DNA of 64,000 bases, from the NCBI GenBank assembly GCA_964649085.1, contig CAZYPN010000028.1, forward strand, positions 24,022 through 88,021, given 5' to 3'. Below, one piece after another: positions 1 to 9,400 of the stretch; positions within the stretch are counted from its first letter, which is position 1; each line of letters begins with the position of its first letter. The position numbers were made by a program, and so were the translations under genes. The DNA is from JADMJV01 sp964649085 (GTDB lineage Bacteria > Vulcanimicrobiota > Xenobia > Xenobiales > JADMJV01). Under the pieces are notes generated by a model, which had not been told where the DNA came from, did no database searches, and saw only the letters and a program-made list of their open reading frames with translations.

Positions 1-825
1 GGCGAATTCGTGGTCTTTGGCTCCTTGTGGGCTCTGGGTTTCCAACTCACCGCCTACGACGATGTGCGGCTGAAAGCGCTGGGCGTACTGCTGCTTTCGG
101 TGGGCCTGAACGCTGGCGTGCTGTTGGTTCACGAGGGGATGCACGGGCTGCTGGGCCCGCGCCGAGTGAACCTGTGGCTGAGTCGTTTTTTGGCCGGCTG
201 CATGTTTTGCTCTTTTACCGCCTATCGCAACATGCACACCCGCCACCACCAGCACCTGGGCGGAGCGGGCGACCCCGACGACTATTACAACTACACCCGA
301 TCGACCCGATTGGTGTTCCTGTTGCAGTATGTGCGTCTGCTGACCGGAACCTTTCTCTATCTGGTGCTGATGCCGCTGCTGGCCTGGCCCCGGCTCAGCC
401 CTTCGGAACGCAAAGGCATGCTGTTGGAATATGCCCTGATGGCCAGCCTCTATATCCCCATCTTCTGCACGGTTCCGCTGGAGCGCCTGGCGGAGGTCTG
501 GCTGACCCCCATTCTGGTGGTGGGCCTGTTTACCAACCTGCGCGGCCTGGTACAACACGGCCTCGGCGACCGACACACCCCGCTGCTGGCCAGTCGCTCG
601 ATCCATCCTCATCCGCTGGTGGCCTTCCTGCTGCTCAACGAAAATCTCCATCTGGAGCATCATCTGTTCCCGGAAATTCCCAGTTACAACTTGCCTCGGC
701 TGCATCGGCTATTGAAGCCCAGGCTGAGTGGGTCGCTGGTAAGCCACAGCTATATGGAAGTGCTGTGGGGCTTTCTCAGGGCCACCCCACGACTGGACGA
801 AACACCGGTGGGGTCGAAACTCTGA
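1..825 (+). CDS. Membrane fatty acid desaturase, 5' end cut by window edge
   Basis: This is an integral-membrane di-iron desaturase/hydroxylase-type enzyme that would insert double bonds into acyl chains or modify related lipids. The reading frame is open to base 1, and the first in-frame GTG (base 10) sits inside hydrophobic sequence, so the true start lies upstream. The three histidine boxes are visible: HEGMH, HTRHHQH and HLEHH, the last in NENLHLEHHLFPEIPSYNLP. Hydrophobic segments lie between them, as in the family. The stop is 2 nt before the ATG of an ABC ATPase gene, so the two may be co-transcribed. Substrate and position specificity (fatty acid or carotenoid-like lipid) cannot be read from sequence alone. 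Confidence 0.88.
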   Translation, partial: GEFVVFGSLWALGFQLTAYDDVRLKALGVLLLSVGLNAGVLLVHEGMHGLLGPRRVNLWLSRFLAGCMFCSFTAYRNMHTRHHQHLGGAGDPDDYYNYTRSTRLVFLLQYVRLLTGTFLYLVLMPLLAWPRLSPSERKGMLLEYALMASLYIPIFCTVPLERLAEVWLTPILVVGLFTNLRGLVQHGLGDRHTPLLASRSIHPHPLVAFLLLNENLHLEHHLFPEIPSYNLPRLHRLLKPRLSGSLVSHSYMEVLWGFLRATPRLDETPVGSKL

Positions 826-827
826 AC

Positions 828-1487
828 ATGCCCTTGCTAGAACTCAAAGCCTTACGCAAAAGCTACCTCAGCCCCGAAGGCACGCGCTGTGAAGTATTGG
901 ACGTGCCTGAATTCCAACTCGAGGAGGGCCAGGAGTGCGCCCTGGAAGGTTCCAGCGGAAGCGGAAAGACCACGCTGCTCCACTTGATCGCCGGTCTGAT
1001 CTTGCCCGACCAGGGTCAGGTGCTGCTGGAAGGAGAAGACCTGTGCACCCTGAGCGAAGCGCGCCGCGACCGCCGGCGAGCCGAGAAAATCGGGTACGTG
1101 TTTCAGGCTTTCCATTTGCTGCCCAGCCTGTCGGCCGAAGAGAACGTCTTGCTGGGTATGCTCCGGCCCGATCCTGAACGGGCCCGCCAATTGCTGGCCC
1201 GGGTGGGGCTGGAGCACCGCCTGCGCCACCGACCCCAACAGCTCTCGATCGGTCAGCGCCAGCGGGTTGCCGTGGCCCGGTCCCTGGTCAATCGACCCCG
1301 ACTTTTGCTGGCCGATGAACCGACGGGCAACCTGGACCGCCGCAGCGCCGACGAAGTGATGGTGCTGCTTCGCGAGGTGTGCGCCGAATTTGGGGCAGCG
1401 CTGCTGCTGGTGAGTCACGATCGCCAGATGATCGACCGTTTTGCACGTGTCGTACCCTTACGGGACATCAATCGGGTGGCTTCATGA
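828..1487 (+). CDS. ABC transporter ATP-binding protein, LolD/MacB-type
   Basis: Cytoplasmic ATPase of about 219 residues that would power the FtsX-like permease encoded next. Visible motifs are Walker A GSSGSGKTT, the signature LSIGQRQRVAVARSL, Walker B LLLADEPTGNLD and the H-loop LVSHD. The signature has LSIGQ rather than LSGGQ, a mild variant. The ATG at 828 was chosen because it follows the desaturase stop and gives the normal family length. The gene's stop overlaps the permease ATG by 4 nt, which indicates translational coupling. The pairing with an FtsX-domain permease places it among lipoprotein-release, MacB or DevA-like exporters rather than importers. The substrate is unknown. Confidence 0.92.
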   Translation: MPLLELKALRKSYLSPEGTRCEVLDVPEFQLEEGQECALEGSSGSGKTTLLHLIAGLILPDQGQVLLEGEDLCTLSEARRDRRRAEKIGYVFQAFHLLPSLSAEENVLLGMLRPDPERARQLLARVGLEHRLRHRPQQLSIGQRQRVAVARSLVNRPRLLLADEPTGNLDRRSADEVMVLLREVCAEFGAALLLVSHDRQMIDRFARVVPLRDINRVAS

Positions 1488-2725
1488 GACTGTTGACCTT
1501 AGCCTGGAAAAACTTGCGGTATTACCTGCTGTCTACCGTGATCACCAGCGGTGTGGCAGCACTGGCCGTGGGGCTGGTCATGGCTATTTTTGCCATTCAC
1601 GCCCAGGCCTACCGCGCCTTTACCTCGGGGGCACCGGGCTACGATGCCGTGCTGGGGGCTCGTGGCAGCCCTCTGCAGCTGGTGCTCAACTGTGTCTTTC
1701 ATCTGGAGACGTCACCGGGCAACATTCCCTGGAGCCTGTATCAATCGCTGCAGAACAACCCCTCGGTGCGAAGAGCCGTGCCGCTGGCCATGGGCGACAA
1801 CTACCACGGCTTTCGCATCGTGGGCACCACCCCCGAGTTCTTCAGTGACCCGCCGGCCGACGGGCTCAAGCCTCGGGTAAAACCCGGGGGCCGGTTCTTC
1901 GATGGCCTGCGCAAAGAGGCCATCGTCGGCAGCTTTGCAGCCCAACAAACCGGGCTGAAGCCAGGCTCGCGCTTGCATCCCTACCATGGGCTGGCCTTCG
2001 ACCCCTCGGCTCAACACGCCGAGGAGTACCTGGTGGTGGGCGTGTTGCAGGCCACCAATACGCCGATCGACCGGGTGATCTGGATACCCCTGGAGGGCGT
2101 GCTGCGCATGGAGGGCCACGTGCTGCGGGCCACCGGCAAGGAATACACCCCTCAGGCCGGTCAGGCCATTCCCGCCGAACACAAGGAGCTCAGCGGGGTG
2201 TTGCTCGAGCTTTCCAGCCCCCAGGCAGGCTTTCAACTGGACCAGTTGATCAATCGCCAGGGCAAAGTCGCCACCCTGGCTTTCCCCATCGGCAGCATTG
2301 TGGCCCAAGTGTTTCACAAAATGGGTTGGGCGTTGGAAATCACGCGACTGATCGCCTATCTGGTGATGGTGGTCGCCGCCGCCTCGATTCTGGCCAGCCT
2401 GTACAACACGCTGCAAGAGCGTCAACGTGACTTCGCCATTTTGCGCGCCCTGGGGTGGACTCGCCTGGCCATTTTTCAGCTGCTGGTGCTGGAGTCCAGC
2501 CTGATCGGGGTGCTGGGTTCCGTGGGCGGCTATCTCGTGTATGCGCTGCTGGTGGGAGGGGCCGGATGGTTTGTGCGCAAGCAAACCGGAGTGTCTCTGG
2601 AAACGTTTCTCTTTCATCCGGTGCTTCTTCTGGCCCCCTGTGGGCTGATGGCGCTGGCAGCCGCCGCGGGGCTGATCCCCGCCTGGCGAGCCTATCGGGT
2701 TCCCGTGGCGGAGGTGCTGGGATGA
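1484..2725 (+). CDS. FtsX-domain ABC transporter permease
   Basis: Inner-membrane permease of about 413 residues. It has one N-terminal membrane segment (LLSTVITSGVAALAVGLVMA), a large extracytoplasmic domain, and three C-terminal membrane segments that form the FtsX domain. That domain begins near ITRLIAYLVMVVAAASILAS and carries the family-typical ERQRDFAILRALGWTR loop. This is the MacB/LolC/LolE topology. The start overlaps the ATPase stop (ATGA). It probably forms a dimer working with the ATPase and with the exported proteins encoded downstream. The cargo is unknown. Confidence 0.9.
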   Translation: MRLLTLAWKNLRYYLLSTVITSGVAALAVGLVMAIFAIHAQAYRAFTSGAPGYDAVLGARGSPLQLVLNCVFHLETSPGNIPWSLYQSLQNNPSVRRAVPLAMGDNYHGFRIVGTTPEFFSDPPADGLKPRVKPGGRFFDGLRKEAIVGSFAAQQTGLKPGSRLHPYHGLAFDPSAQHAEEYLVVGVLQATNTPIDRVIWIPLEGVLRMEGHVLRATGKEYTPQAGQAIPAEHKELSGVLLELSSPQAGFQLDQLINRQGKVATLAFPIGSIVAQVFHKMGWALEITRLIAYLVMVVAAASILASLYNTLQERQRDFAILRALGWTRLAIFQLLVLESSLIGVLGSVGGYLVYALLVGGAGWFVRKQTGVSLETFLFHPVLLLAPCGLMALAAAAGLIPAWRAYRVPVAEVLG

Positions 2726-3333
2726 TGCGAGCTCTATTTTTCATACTCGGCTGCCTGATCGGGCTGCTCTGGTTGTGGACCCGCAGCCCGGGTCCCTCTA
2801 CCAGCAGCCCTGGCGCCAGCCCCACCCCCACGGAATTGGTGGGGGAGCCGCTGCAGGGCGAACCGCTGGCGACGGCCCCGGTGATGGGCAAACGCCCCCT
2901 GCCACCCGGGGTTAGCATGGCCGAGCTGGAAAAGGGCGCGCCGCCGCCCCTGTTGCGGGGGAACTATCAGCCCATCACCTTCACCCAGCTCTCGGCCTTC
3001 TCGTGCACCCCCGAGGAGGTGCCCAAGATCCCGTCCAACATCCAGGCTTTGAACAAGAAGCCCGTGGCCGTCTCGGGGTTTATGATCCCGCTAGGTGCCG
3101 ATGCTCAGGGAGTGACCGAGTTCATTCTGGTCAAGAATCAGCTGCTCTGCTGCTTTGGCCAGGTGCCGCGACCCAACGAATGGATGATGGTCAGCGCTGC
3201 CCGGCCGGTGCCAATCTCGGCCGACAAACCCATTACCGTCAGGGGAAAACTCAAAGTGCACCAGCCGGAGACCGACTCTGGCGAAAACTGGATTTACGAA
3301 ATGCGCGAGGCGGAAGTTGAGGTCATGAAATGA
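2722..3333 (+). CDS. DUF3299-like anchored periplasmic protein
   Basis: A 203-residue protein with an N-terminal membrane anchor (ALFFILGCLIGLLWLW) and a Pro/Ser-rich linker. The C-terminal domain resembles DUF3299: it has VSGFMIPLGADAQG, TEFILVKNQLLCCFGQ, and a closing beta-rich stretch ITVRGKLKVHQ. DUF3299 proteins are often found beside FtsX/LolD-type exporters, which matches this position. The two adjacent Cys in LLCCFGQ stand out and could bind metal or form a disulfide. The start is the first of two consecutive ATG codons, overlapping the permease stop. The molecular role of the family is not established. Confidence 0.72.
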   Translation: MMRALFFILGCLIGLLWLWTRSPGPSTSSPGASPTPTELVGEPLQGEPLATAPVMGKRPLPPGVSMAELEKGAPPPLLRGNYQPITFTQLSAFSCTPEEVPKIPSNIQALNKKPVAVSGFMIPLGADAQGVTEFILVKNQLLCCFGQVPRPNEWMMVSAARPVPISADKPITVRGKLKVHQPETDSGENWIYEMREAEVEVMK

Positions 3334-4406
3334 GAGTTCTCTTACTGCTCCTGCTGTTGCACGCTCTGCCGGCCCTGGCCTGCCCGGGCTGCATGCCCGT
3401 AGCCCTCACCTTTGTCGAGGAGGTGGAAATGGCCGGTGCGGTAGCTCTGGCCCGACCGATGCCCGAGGCCAAAAGCCGTTTTCGCCTGGAGAGAATCTTC
3501 AAGGGCGAAGCTCAGGCGGGCAAAGTGGTGGCGGCTGCCGCCGCCGGCTCCCCAGGCCTGGTGGTGCTCACCACGGCGGCCGAACCTGCCAACCCCTTTT
3601 GGACGGGCAAACCCCGCCCTGCCGATGAGGACGTCATCCATTTCGTGGCCCAGGCGGTAGAACTGCCCTCGCGCTTTCAGGCCAATTCGCTGAAGCCCCG
3701 GCTTGACTTTCTCCAGCCCTATCTGGGCCACGCCAATTTGCTGTTGGCGGACGCCGCCTACGGCGAATTCTCTCAGGCGCCTTATGTCGACCTGATGCCC
3801 TATGCCCGCTCTATTGGCTCGGCCCGCCTGCGCACCCTCATATCCCGGCCCACCACGCCCATCACTCACCTGTCGCTGTACTACATGCTGCTGGGGATGT
3901 TGGGTCAGCCAGCCGACCTGGACCTGATTGAGCCGCGGGTGCAAAAGGCCGCCAAACAAACCAGCCCTCCGGGCAATCTGTCGGCGCTGCTGACCTGTTA
4001 TCTGCATTTGAAACGCAGTGCCGGCCTGCCCTATCTGGAAAAGGCCTTCCTCAAAGGGCGTCCGGCCCATCGTTTCGCAGCCCTGAGCGCCCTGGGCATT
4101 CACGGCAACAACAAGAGCCCCTTGACCCGAGGCGACATCTCGAAGATCTATCGCAACTACATCGGCGATGTCCAGGCCGGCACGTTTGTGTTGCAGGATC
4201 TCGCCCTGTGGGGCGATTGGTCGGTGCTGGAACAGGTGGGGACAGTTTTCCGTCGCAAACCCGAAGATGTGCGACTGCGGGTGGCGGTCATTCGCTACCT
4301 GCGCACCTGCCCCCAGCCGCGAGCCCGAGACATCCTTCAAGAACTCCACAAAATCGACCCCTCGCTGGTCAACGCGGTGCGGCGGCCTTTCACCCCCAAC
4401 CCCTGA
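3330..4406 (+). CDS. Exported protein with CPGC motif and HEAT-like helices, function unknown
   Basis: A 358-residue exported protein with a clear signal peptide (LLLLLLLHALPALA, cleavage near residue 17), followed at once by ACPGCMPVA. The CPGC pair just after the cleavage site could be a redox or metal-binding motif. The first third is beta-rich. The rest is helical with a HEAT/armadillo-like rhythm, for example RPAHRFAALSALGIHG and LRVAVIRYLRTCPQ. Its ATG overlaps the stop of the DUF3299 gene (ATGA), so it is the last member of the ABC export cassette. I do not recognise a named family. A periplasmic partner of the exporter is an inference from position. Confidence 0.65.
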   Translation: MRVLLLLLLLHALPALACPGCMPVALTFVEEVEMAGAVALARPMPEAKSRFRLERIFKGEAQAGKVVAAAAAGSPGLVVLTTAAEPANPFWTGKPRPADEDVIHFVAQAVELPSRFQANSLKPRLDFLQPYLGHANLLLADAAYGEFSQAPYVDLMPYARSIGSARLRTLISRPTTPITHLSLYYMLLGMLGQPADLDLIEPRVQKAAKQTSPPGNLSALLTCYLHLKRSAGLPYLEKAFLKGRPAHRFAALSALGIHGNNKSPLTRGDISKIYRNYIGDVQAGTFVLQDLALWGDWSVLEQVGTVFRRKPEDVRLRVAVIRYLRTCPQPRARDILQELHKIDPSLVNAVRRPFTPNP

Positions 4407-4481
4407 AGCCACAGGCTTGTCCATACGGATTCCTTACATTCGGGTTACAACTCCACAGTACTCAGGGGCTACGATGGAGTT

Positions 4482-4883
4482 ATGAAAAAGGCGCTTCTGG
4501 CAATGCTCACGGCCTGGATGCTGGCACCCGGCGCGGGGGCCCAGCTTCCGGTGTATCGCAGCCTTCCTTCCAGCGATTGTCGTACGGTGATGCTGGGCAA
4601 CCGCACCGTCATCCAGGACGCGCGCGGCTACTTTCTCGGCTATCTGGTGCCGCTACCGCCCCCCTTCAGCCCCGCTCCCAAGCGCCGCTCATCGCCCGTG
4701 CACTCCACCTCTTCCTGGGGCGGAGGCAGCAACTGGCAAGACAGCTGGGACGGCTGCCCGGCCAGCCTCAGCGATCAGGACTGCAACGGCGGATTCTCGT
4801 CGGGAGGGTCCAGCACCGGGTCGAGCTACTCCGACCCCGGCGGCAGCCCCCTCTGCTCGCCCGACTACGGATTCGGTCGATAG
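4482..4883 (+). CDS. Small exported Ser/Gly/Pro-rich protein
   Basis: A 133-residue protein with a signal peptide (MKKALLAMLTAWMLAPGAGA). The mature part is low-complexity: a Pro-rich stretch near residues 55-65, then a Ser/Gly/Asp-rich half with several Cys residues (SDCRTVM, WDGCPASLSDQDCNGGF, LCSPDYGF). Paired Cys in a small exported protein suggests disulfides. I recognise no family. It is followed 42 nt later by another small exported protein of similar style, so the two may be a pair. A GGAG lies just before the ATG. Confidence 0.55.
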   Translation: MKKALLAMLTAWMLAPGAGAQLPVYRSLPSSDCRTVMLGNRTVIQDARGYFLGYLVPLPPPFSPAPKRRSSPVHSTSSWGGGSNWQDSWDGCPASLSDQDCNGGFSSGGSSTGSSYSDPGGSPLCSPDYGFGR

Positions 4884-4925
4884 TCCAATGCAAGCGCTCG
4901 AATTGGACAACGCAGGAAAGGTAAG

Positions 4926-5276
4926 ATGAGAAAGATGCGCCTGCTCTTTGTCCTTCTGCTCACCGCTTCGGCCCTGGCCGTGCCCCACGGTCAGGGGGGT
5001 TGCCCTCGTTCCAAGGCCGGCGGAGCGACGCCCTGTCGCATGCAGGGGGCCGTCAATTCGGGCCTGGGTCGCGGCTATCGCTATGTGCGCAGCCCCTACT
5101 ATTACGGCTTTGGCGGTGGCAGTTTTCAGGGCTACGGCAACTCTCAGCCCAGCCCCAGCCTGGCTCCGGGGCAGTCTGTTCCCGGCTACCAGGAACCCCT
5201 CAAAACCAGCCGCAAAGATGGCGTGCTGCCGGGCTATCAAAACCCCGACCGGGGGAAAAGCCTGCCCGGCTACTAG
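4926..5276 (+). CDS. Small exported Gly/Tyr-rich protein with PGY repeats
   Basis: A 116-residue protein with a signal peptide (LLFVLLLTASALAVP). The mature chain is Gly/Tyr-rich in the middle (YVRSPYYYGFGGGSFQGYG). The C-terminal third repeats a short PGY unit three times: SVPGYQEP, VLPGYQNP and a terminal SLPGY. Such Gly/Tyr/Pro-rich tails occur in surface-layer, matrix and amyloid-like proteins, but I cannot assign this one. It sits directly after another small exported protein, with an AGGAAAGG-like ribosome-binding region upstream. Confidence 0.5.
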   Translation: MRKMRLLFVLLLTASALAVPHGQGGCPRSKAGGATPCRMQGAVNSGLGRGYRYVRSPYYYGFGGGSFQGYGNSQPSPSLAPGQSVPGYQEPLKTSRKDGVLPGYQNPDRGKSLPGY

Positions 5277-5351
5277 AAGCCCAATTCTCGTAAGTATTGT
5301 CCGCACAAACCCTGAAAAAGTTGGGTTACAAGGCGGCCAAGCAAGTCGAGA

Positions 5352-6443
5352 CTATTGAGAACTGCTAGAAAACAACTCGAACTGTTCACCAGTCGCTGGC
5401 TGGCTGGCCCGAAAACTGGGCTCGACCTCTTCAAAATGCATCTGAACTTCCGAGGGCGCCTGGTTTTCTGCGGCCCCGGGTGTCGATAGAATCTGGCCTA
5501 CTTTGCGGTAGACCTCGGCCTCACTCACGATCTGCAGGTGGTTGTAGCGGAACATCTGGAAGTCGCGAAAATTGGGATCTTCGGCCTGTAAGCCCTGATC
5601 ACCAGCCACGAACATCGGGGTTTCGGGTAGTCCGGCGCGTCCCAGCGCCACCATTCCGTCGCCATCGCTCGCCCCCAGCCAGGCCCGGTCGGGCGTGGGC
5701 AGACCCGCGCCCGTAATGATCGCCGCCGAGTCCAGGCGCTGCCTGTCGTCGGGCCAACTCTCGTTGAGGCTATGCAGAAACTCGTTGCTCACGCCTCCCA
5801 GTGGCCCCTTGGCCAGCCGAAGTGCTTCCAGTGCACCGGTGCGCCCCTCGGGATAGTGGTCGTAGCCCACCTTGCGCATCTTCAGTAGCATATCGGCCCC
5901 GTAGGCGCCCTGACTGGGGGGCGCGATCATCACCAGGTTAGCAATGCTGTCTTCGCCCTGGCGCAACGCTTCGCGGGCCTGCAGCGAACCCATACTGTGG
6001 GTGACCACGTCGATTTTCCGGTGGCCGGTGGCCCCGCGGATCTTCGACAGGGCCTCGCGCACCTCGTGGGCCGTGTCGGCCGGCGAAGCCAGGCCGTCGG
6101 AAATGTTGAGCAGAAAGACCTTCTGGTTGAACCGGCCCATTTGCTGGCGATAAAATTCCTGGTCTTGGCCGCTACGGTAGACACCACCATAGCCGTTGTC
6201 TGGATTGGAGCAAAGAAAGTTCTTCATGTTGACCCAGGTGTCGGCCTGTTGGGCCAGGCCGTGGATCAACAGCACCGGGCGCTGTAACGAAGGAGCCTGC
6301 AGCTCCAAAGCATCTTCGGCCAGAAAAATCGGCTCCAGGGGCTGAGCCCCTTCGATGCCCTCGCAGACTTCTTGCAAAGAAGCCGAGCGCTGCAGGGCTG
6401 CTGCTACGGGAACTACGCGCGAGGCAAGGTGATGGATGTGCAC
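5352..6443 (-). CDS. Alpha/beta-hydrolase, lipase/esterase-like
   Basis: A 363-residue protein with a lipase-type alpha/beta-hydrolase core. RPVLLIHGLAQQADTWVNM gives the strand and oxyanion HG motif. VVTHSMGSLQAREAL gives the nucleophile elbow, with Ser in HSMGS (a T in place of the usual first G). Later stretches such as ITGAGLPTPDRAWLGASDGD and RYNHLQIVSEAEVY are good places for the catalytic Asp and His; the His of YNHL is the likely base. About 55 residues precede the core and show no signal peptide. The layout is like PGAP1-type lipases. Substrate unknown. It lies 9 nt downstream of the kinase gene on the same strand. Confidence 0.75.
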   Translation of the reverse strand: MHIHHLASRVVPVAAALQRSASLQEVCEGIEGAQPLEPIFLAEDALELQAPSLQRPVLLIHGLAQQADTWVNMKNFLCSNPDNGYGGVYRSGQDQEFYRQQMGRFNQKVFLLNISDGLASPADTAHEVREALSKIRGATGHRKIDVVTHSMGSLQAREALRQGEDSIANLVMIAPPSQGAYGADMLLKMRKVGYDHYPEGRTGALEALRLAKGPLGGVSNEFLHSLNESWPDDRQRLDSAAIITGAGLPTPDRAWLGASDGDGMVALGRAGLPETPMFVAGDQGLQAEDPNFRDFQMFRYNHLQIVSEAEVYRKVGQILSTPGAAENQAPSEVQMHFEEVEPSFRASQPATGEQFELFSSSSQ

Positions 6444-6452
6444 GGCTTGAGC

Positions 6453-9400
6453 TTAGTGGGGGGCCGTGAAAAACTCCTGAAGCCAGGGTCGGGCCGAGTC
6501 CAACCCGACCGGTTCGAGACGGTAGCGCCGCACTTGATGGCCGACGGCCGTCCACAAAGATCCCTCGGCAAAGCAAGGCGGAGTGCCCGGGTTGCCGGGC
6601 AAAGGAGGGCCGACAGGAAGGCCTGTGGGCACATCCCACAGGCGCACCTCGCCTGTCACCGACTGAGTTGCCAGCAGCCGACCGTCGGGAGAAAAGCCCA
6701 CCCAGCGTAGCGATTGCGCGTGCAGCATCGTCTTGAACGGTTGAACCTGAGCCGACTCAGGTGGCTGCGAAGGCCACAGGCAAGCCCTGCCATCGCCCCC
6801 TGCGGTGGCCATATGTCGCCCGTCGGGCGAAAGCGCCTGCCACACCACCAGGTCCGAATTGGCACAATAGCTTACCGAATCGGGGTCGCCCATCGTGGAA
6901 ACCGGCTGGGTGAAAAAACCCTGATCCTCGGTGGTCACCCACAAACGATCGCCATTGGGGGTTAACCACACGTCTCGAGCAAATAGGGCCAGTTGGCGAG
7001 GTGGCGTAGAAAACAGCACAACGATTTCGGCCCCTTCGCGAGCCACCGCCACCTTGCCGTCCTGGCTGTACTGCGGACGCTCCAACGCTTGCAGGGCATT
7101 GGGGTGGGCCCTCAGCAACTTGCCCTCCGGCAGACTGACTTCTTTCCAGCCTCGACCGTCCGCTTCGCATACCAGGGCGGCTTTACCATCGGGGCGCAGG
7201 GCCTGGAAGCCTTGAGGAACCGGCCATTGCTCAAGAATTCGGCCATCGCTCCGATCGAATCGCAAGATCTGGTCACCTTGAAGTGCCAGCAACTCCTGGC
7301 CGCATACCTGAGGCTGTCGAATGGTCAGGGGTTGCACCCAACCCGCCCTGGAGTCTGCCCAGGACCTCCATTGGAATTGCCCGTCCTGGAGGGCGAGCAC
7401 CCCCTGTTCCAACAATCGAAGTTCGCTGCCAGCCGCTACAGTCAGCGAATCGACCGAAGGCAACTGCCAGCGCCAAAACTCCCCGGCCAACGAATCATCG
7501 CTGGAGGTGAAGGCCAGCAACTCCTGGCCTGACCGGCCCAGCCAGCGAATCTGGTCGGTGCAGTGCAGCACGCCACCGGGCACCTGCAATTGTGCACCAT
7601 AGGTGCGCAGGCTGCCGTCGCTGCAACCTATGGCCAGCAGTTCCGAGTCGGCCCACAGGGCCAGGGGATAAGCGGCCAGGTCCAGCTGCTCGAGAACCTC
7701 CGGTGCGGTACGAGAAAATTGCCAGACCCTTCCGCCCTTTTCGTGGCTGCTTGCCACCAGGATCGAGTCGGCACTGGCCGCCAGCGCCAAGGGCCGCCCC
7801 GAGAAGGAGCGTTTTTGCAGCAGCCGGCCCGTGCTGGCATCAATAATGCCCAGAGAGTCGCGATGGGCTACCAGTAGCTCGTGGCTGTCGGGAGTAAAGG
7901 CCAGCCTTTCGGCAACTCCCGCCCACAACTTTCGAGGAGGATGCAGCCCCAACAAGTGGGCCCGATCGCCCGACTGCTGCACTGCCAGGTAGGCGCCATC
8001 GGGGGAAAACTGAGAGCTGCGCGGGGTCGGGCCCGGCAGACTCAGCTGCCCCTGAACCGCACCCAGAAAGCGCAGCAACTGCCGATGGTCATCGTCCTCG
8101 CCCAGCACCAGCGTTTTGCCCAGGGGGCACTGCGCGATCCAGTCGGCCTCGGCCTCGCCCGGGTCCTGCACCGTCCAGTGCACCGCCTCGCCGTCGAGAA
8201 TGGCCACCTGTCCGGCCGCCAGCCGGGCTTGATCCAGTTCGCCCCCGACCTCCAACCACTGAGGGCGGGGCTGGTGCCAATCCACTCGCGCCAGCCTCTG
8301 GTCATTGATGCCCTGGGCCAGCAGTTCTCCCCTTTGCAGATCGACGATACCCTGGTCGGGTCGACCGGCCAGTTCCAGATCAAAAAAATCCCCCCGAAAC
8401 GACAGGCTCCCAAGGCTGCGGGGCAGCACCTGCAGGTAGAGACCCAGGGCCACCGCGCGATAGTCGGGCGACCCCTCGTGTTGCAGCGATTCAGCAATGT
8501 GCTCAACCGCCCGGCTTCCCTCCGACTGAACGGCCAGCAGGTAGGCCAGACGGGACGACTGCTTCTGGGCCCGTTCAGCCTGTCGGACCGCTTCCGCTCG
8601 CTGTTGCACCACCTGAAACACAGCGCCGCTGAGCAAGCCCAAAGCCATAACCGCAATCGCCACTGCCCCGCGATGCCGTCGCACGAAGCGAGCGGCCACG
8701 TAGGTGGGGGAAGAGCCACGGCAACGCAGGGGCAGATGATTCTGACGGCGGCGCAGATCGTCCAGCAAGGACCCCATGTCGGCGTAGCGACGCTCGGGCT
8801 GGCTGTGCAAGCAATGCTCGATCAAGGCTGCCAGGTCGGCGTCGAGGTCGGGGCGCAGGACAGACAACGGAATCAAAGGTTGCAGGGGCAACTGATCAGC
8901 ATACAATTTCAGAACTTCACGAGAACCGCTGCAACCGCTGAGTTGCTCCTGAAAGGCCGGGTGGCAGCGCGGCGGCCGCCCGGTGAGCAACTGATAGAAG
9001 GTGGCTCCCAGAGCGTAGATATCCCAACTCACCGAAGGCAGCGTCGGAACCCCGACTTGAGCCTGCTCGGGCGGCATGAAGAAGAGAGTTCCCAGGCGCT
9101 GATCCCGATCGCTTTGTTGCAACAGGGCCTGACCAAAATCGGCCACGCGAAGACCCGAATTGTCATCGAGCAACAGATTGGCCGGCTTGAGATCGCAATG
9201 CAACACACCGCGGGCGTGCACATACTGCAGTGCTGTGGCCGCCTGCTCCAACCAGGTCACCACCTGATGCGGCGACGGCCCCGCCTGCTGAGACAAGGAA
9301 CCCTGTAGCAGGGGCAACACCAGAAAGGGTGGACGCTGGTGCAGATTGGCGTCGAGCAGGCTGACCACATGGGGATGCTGCGATACCTGTCGCAAACGCT

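Noticed and set aside
7881..9308. 475-codon plus-strand frame opposite the kinase
   Set aside because: The minus strand carries a full kinase domain; the plus frame has Gln/His/Arg-rich antisense composition only.
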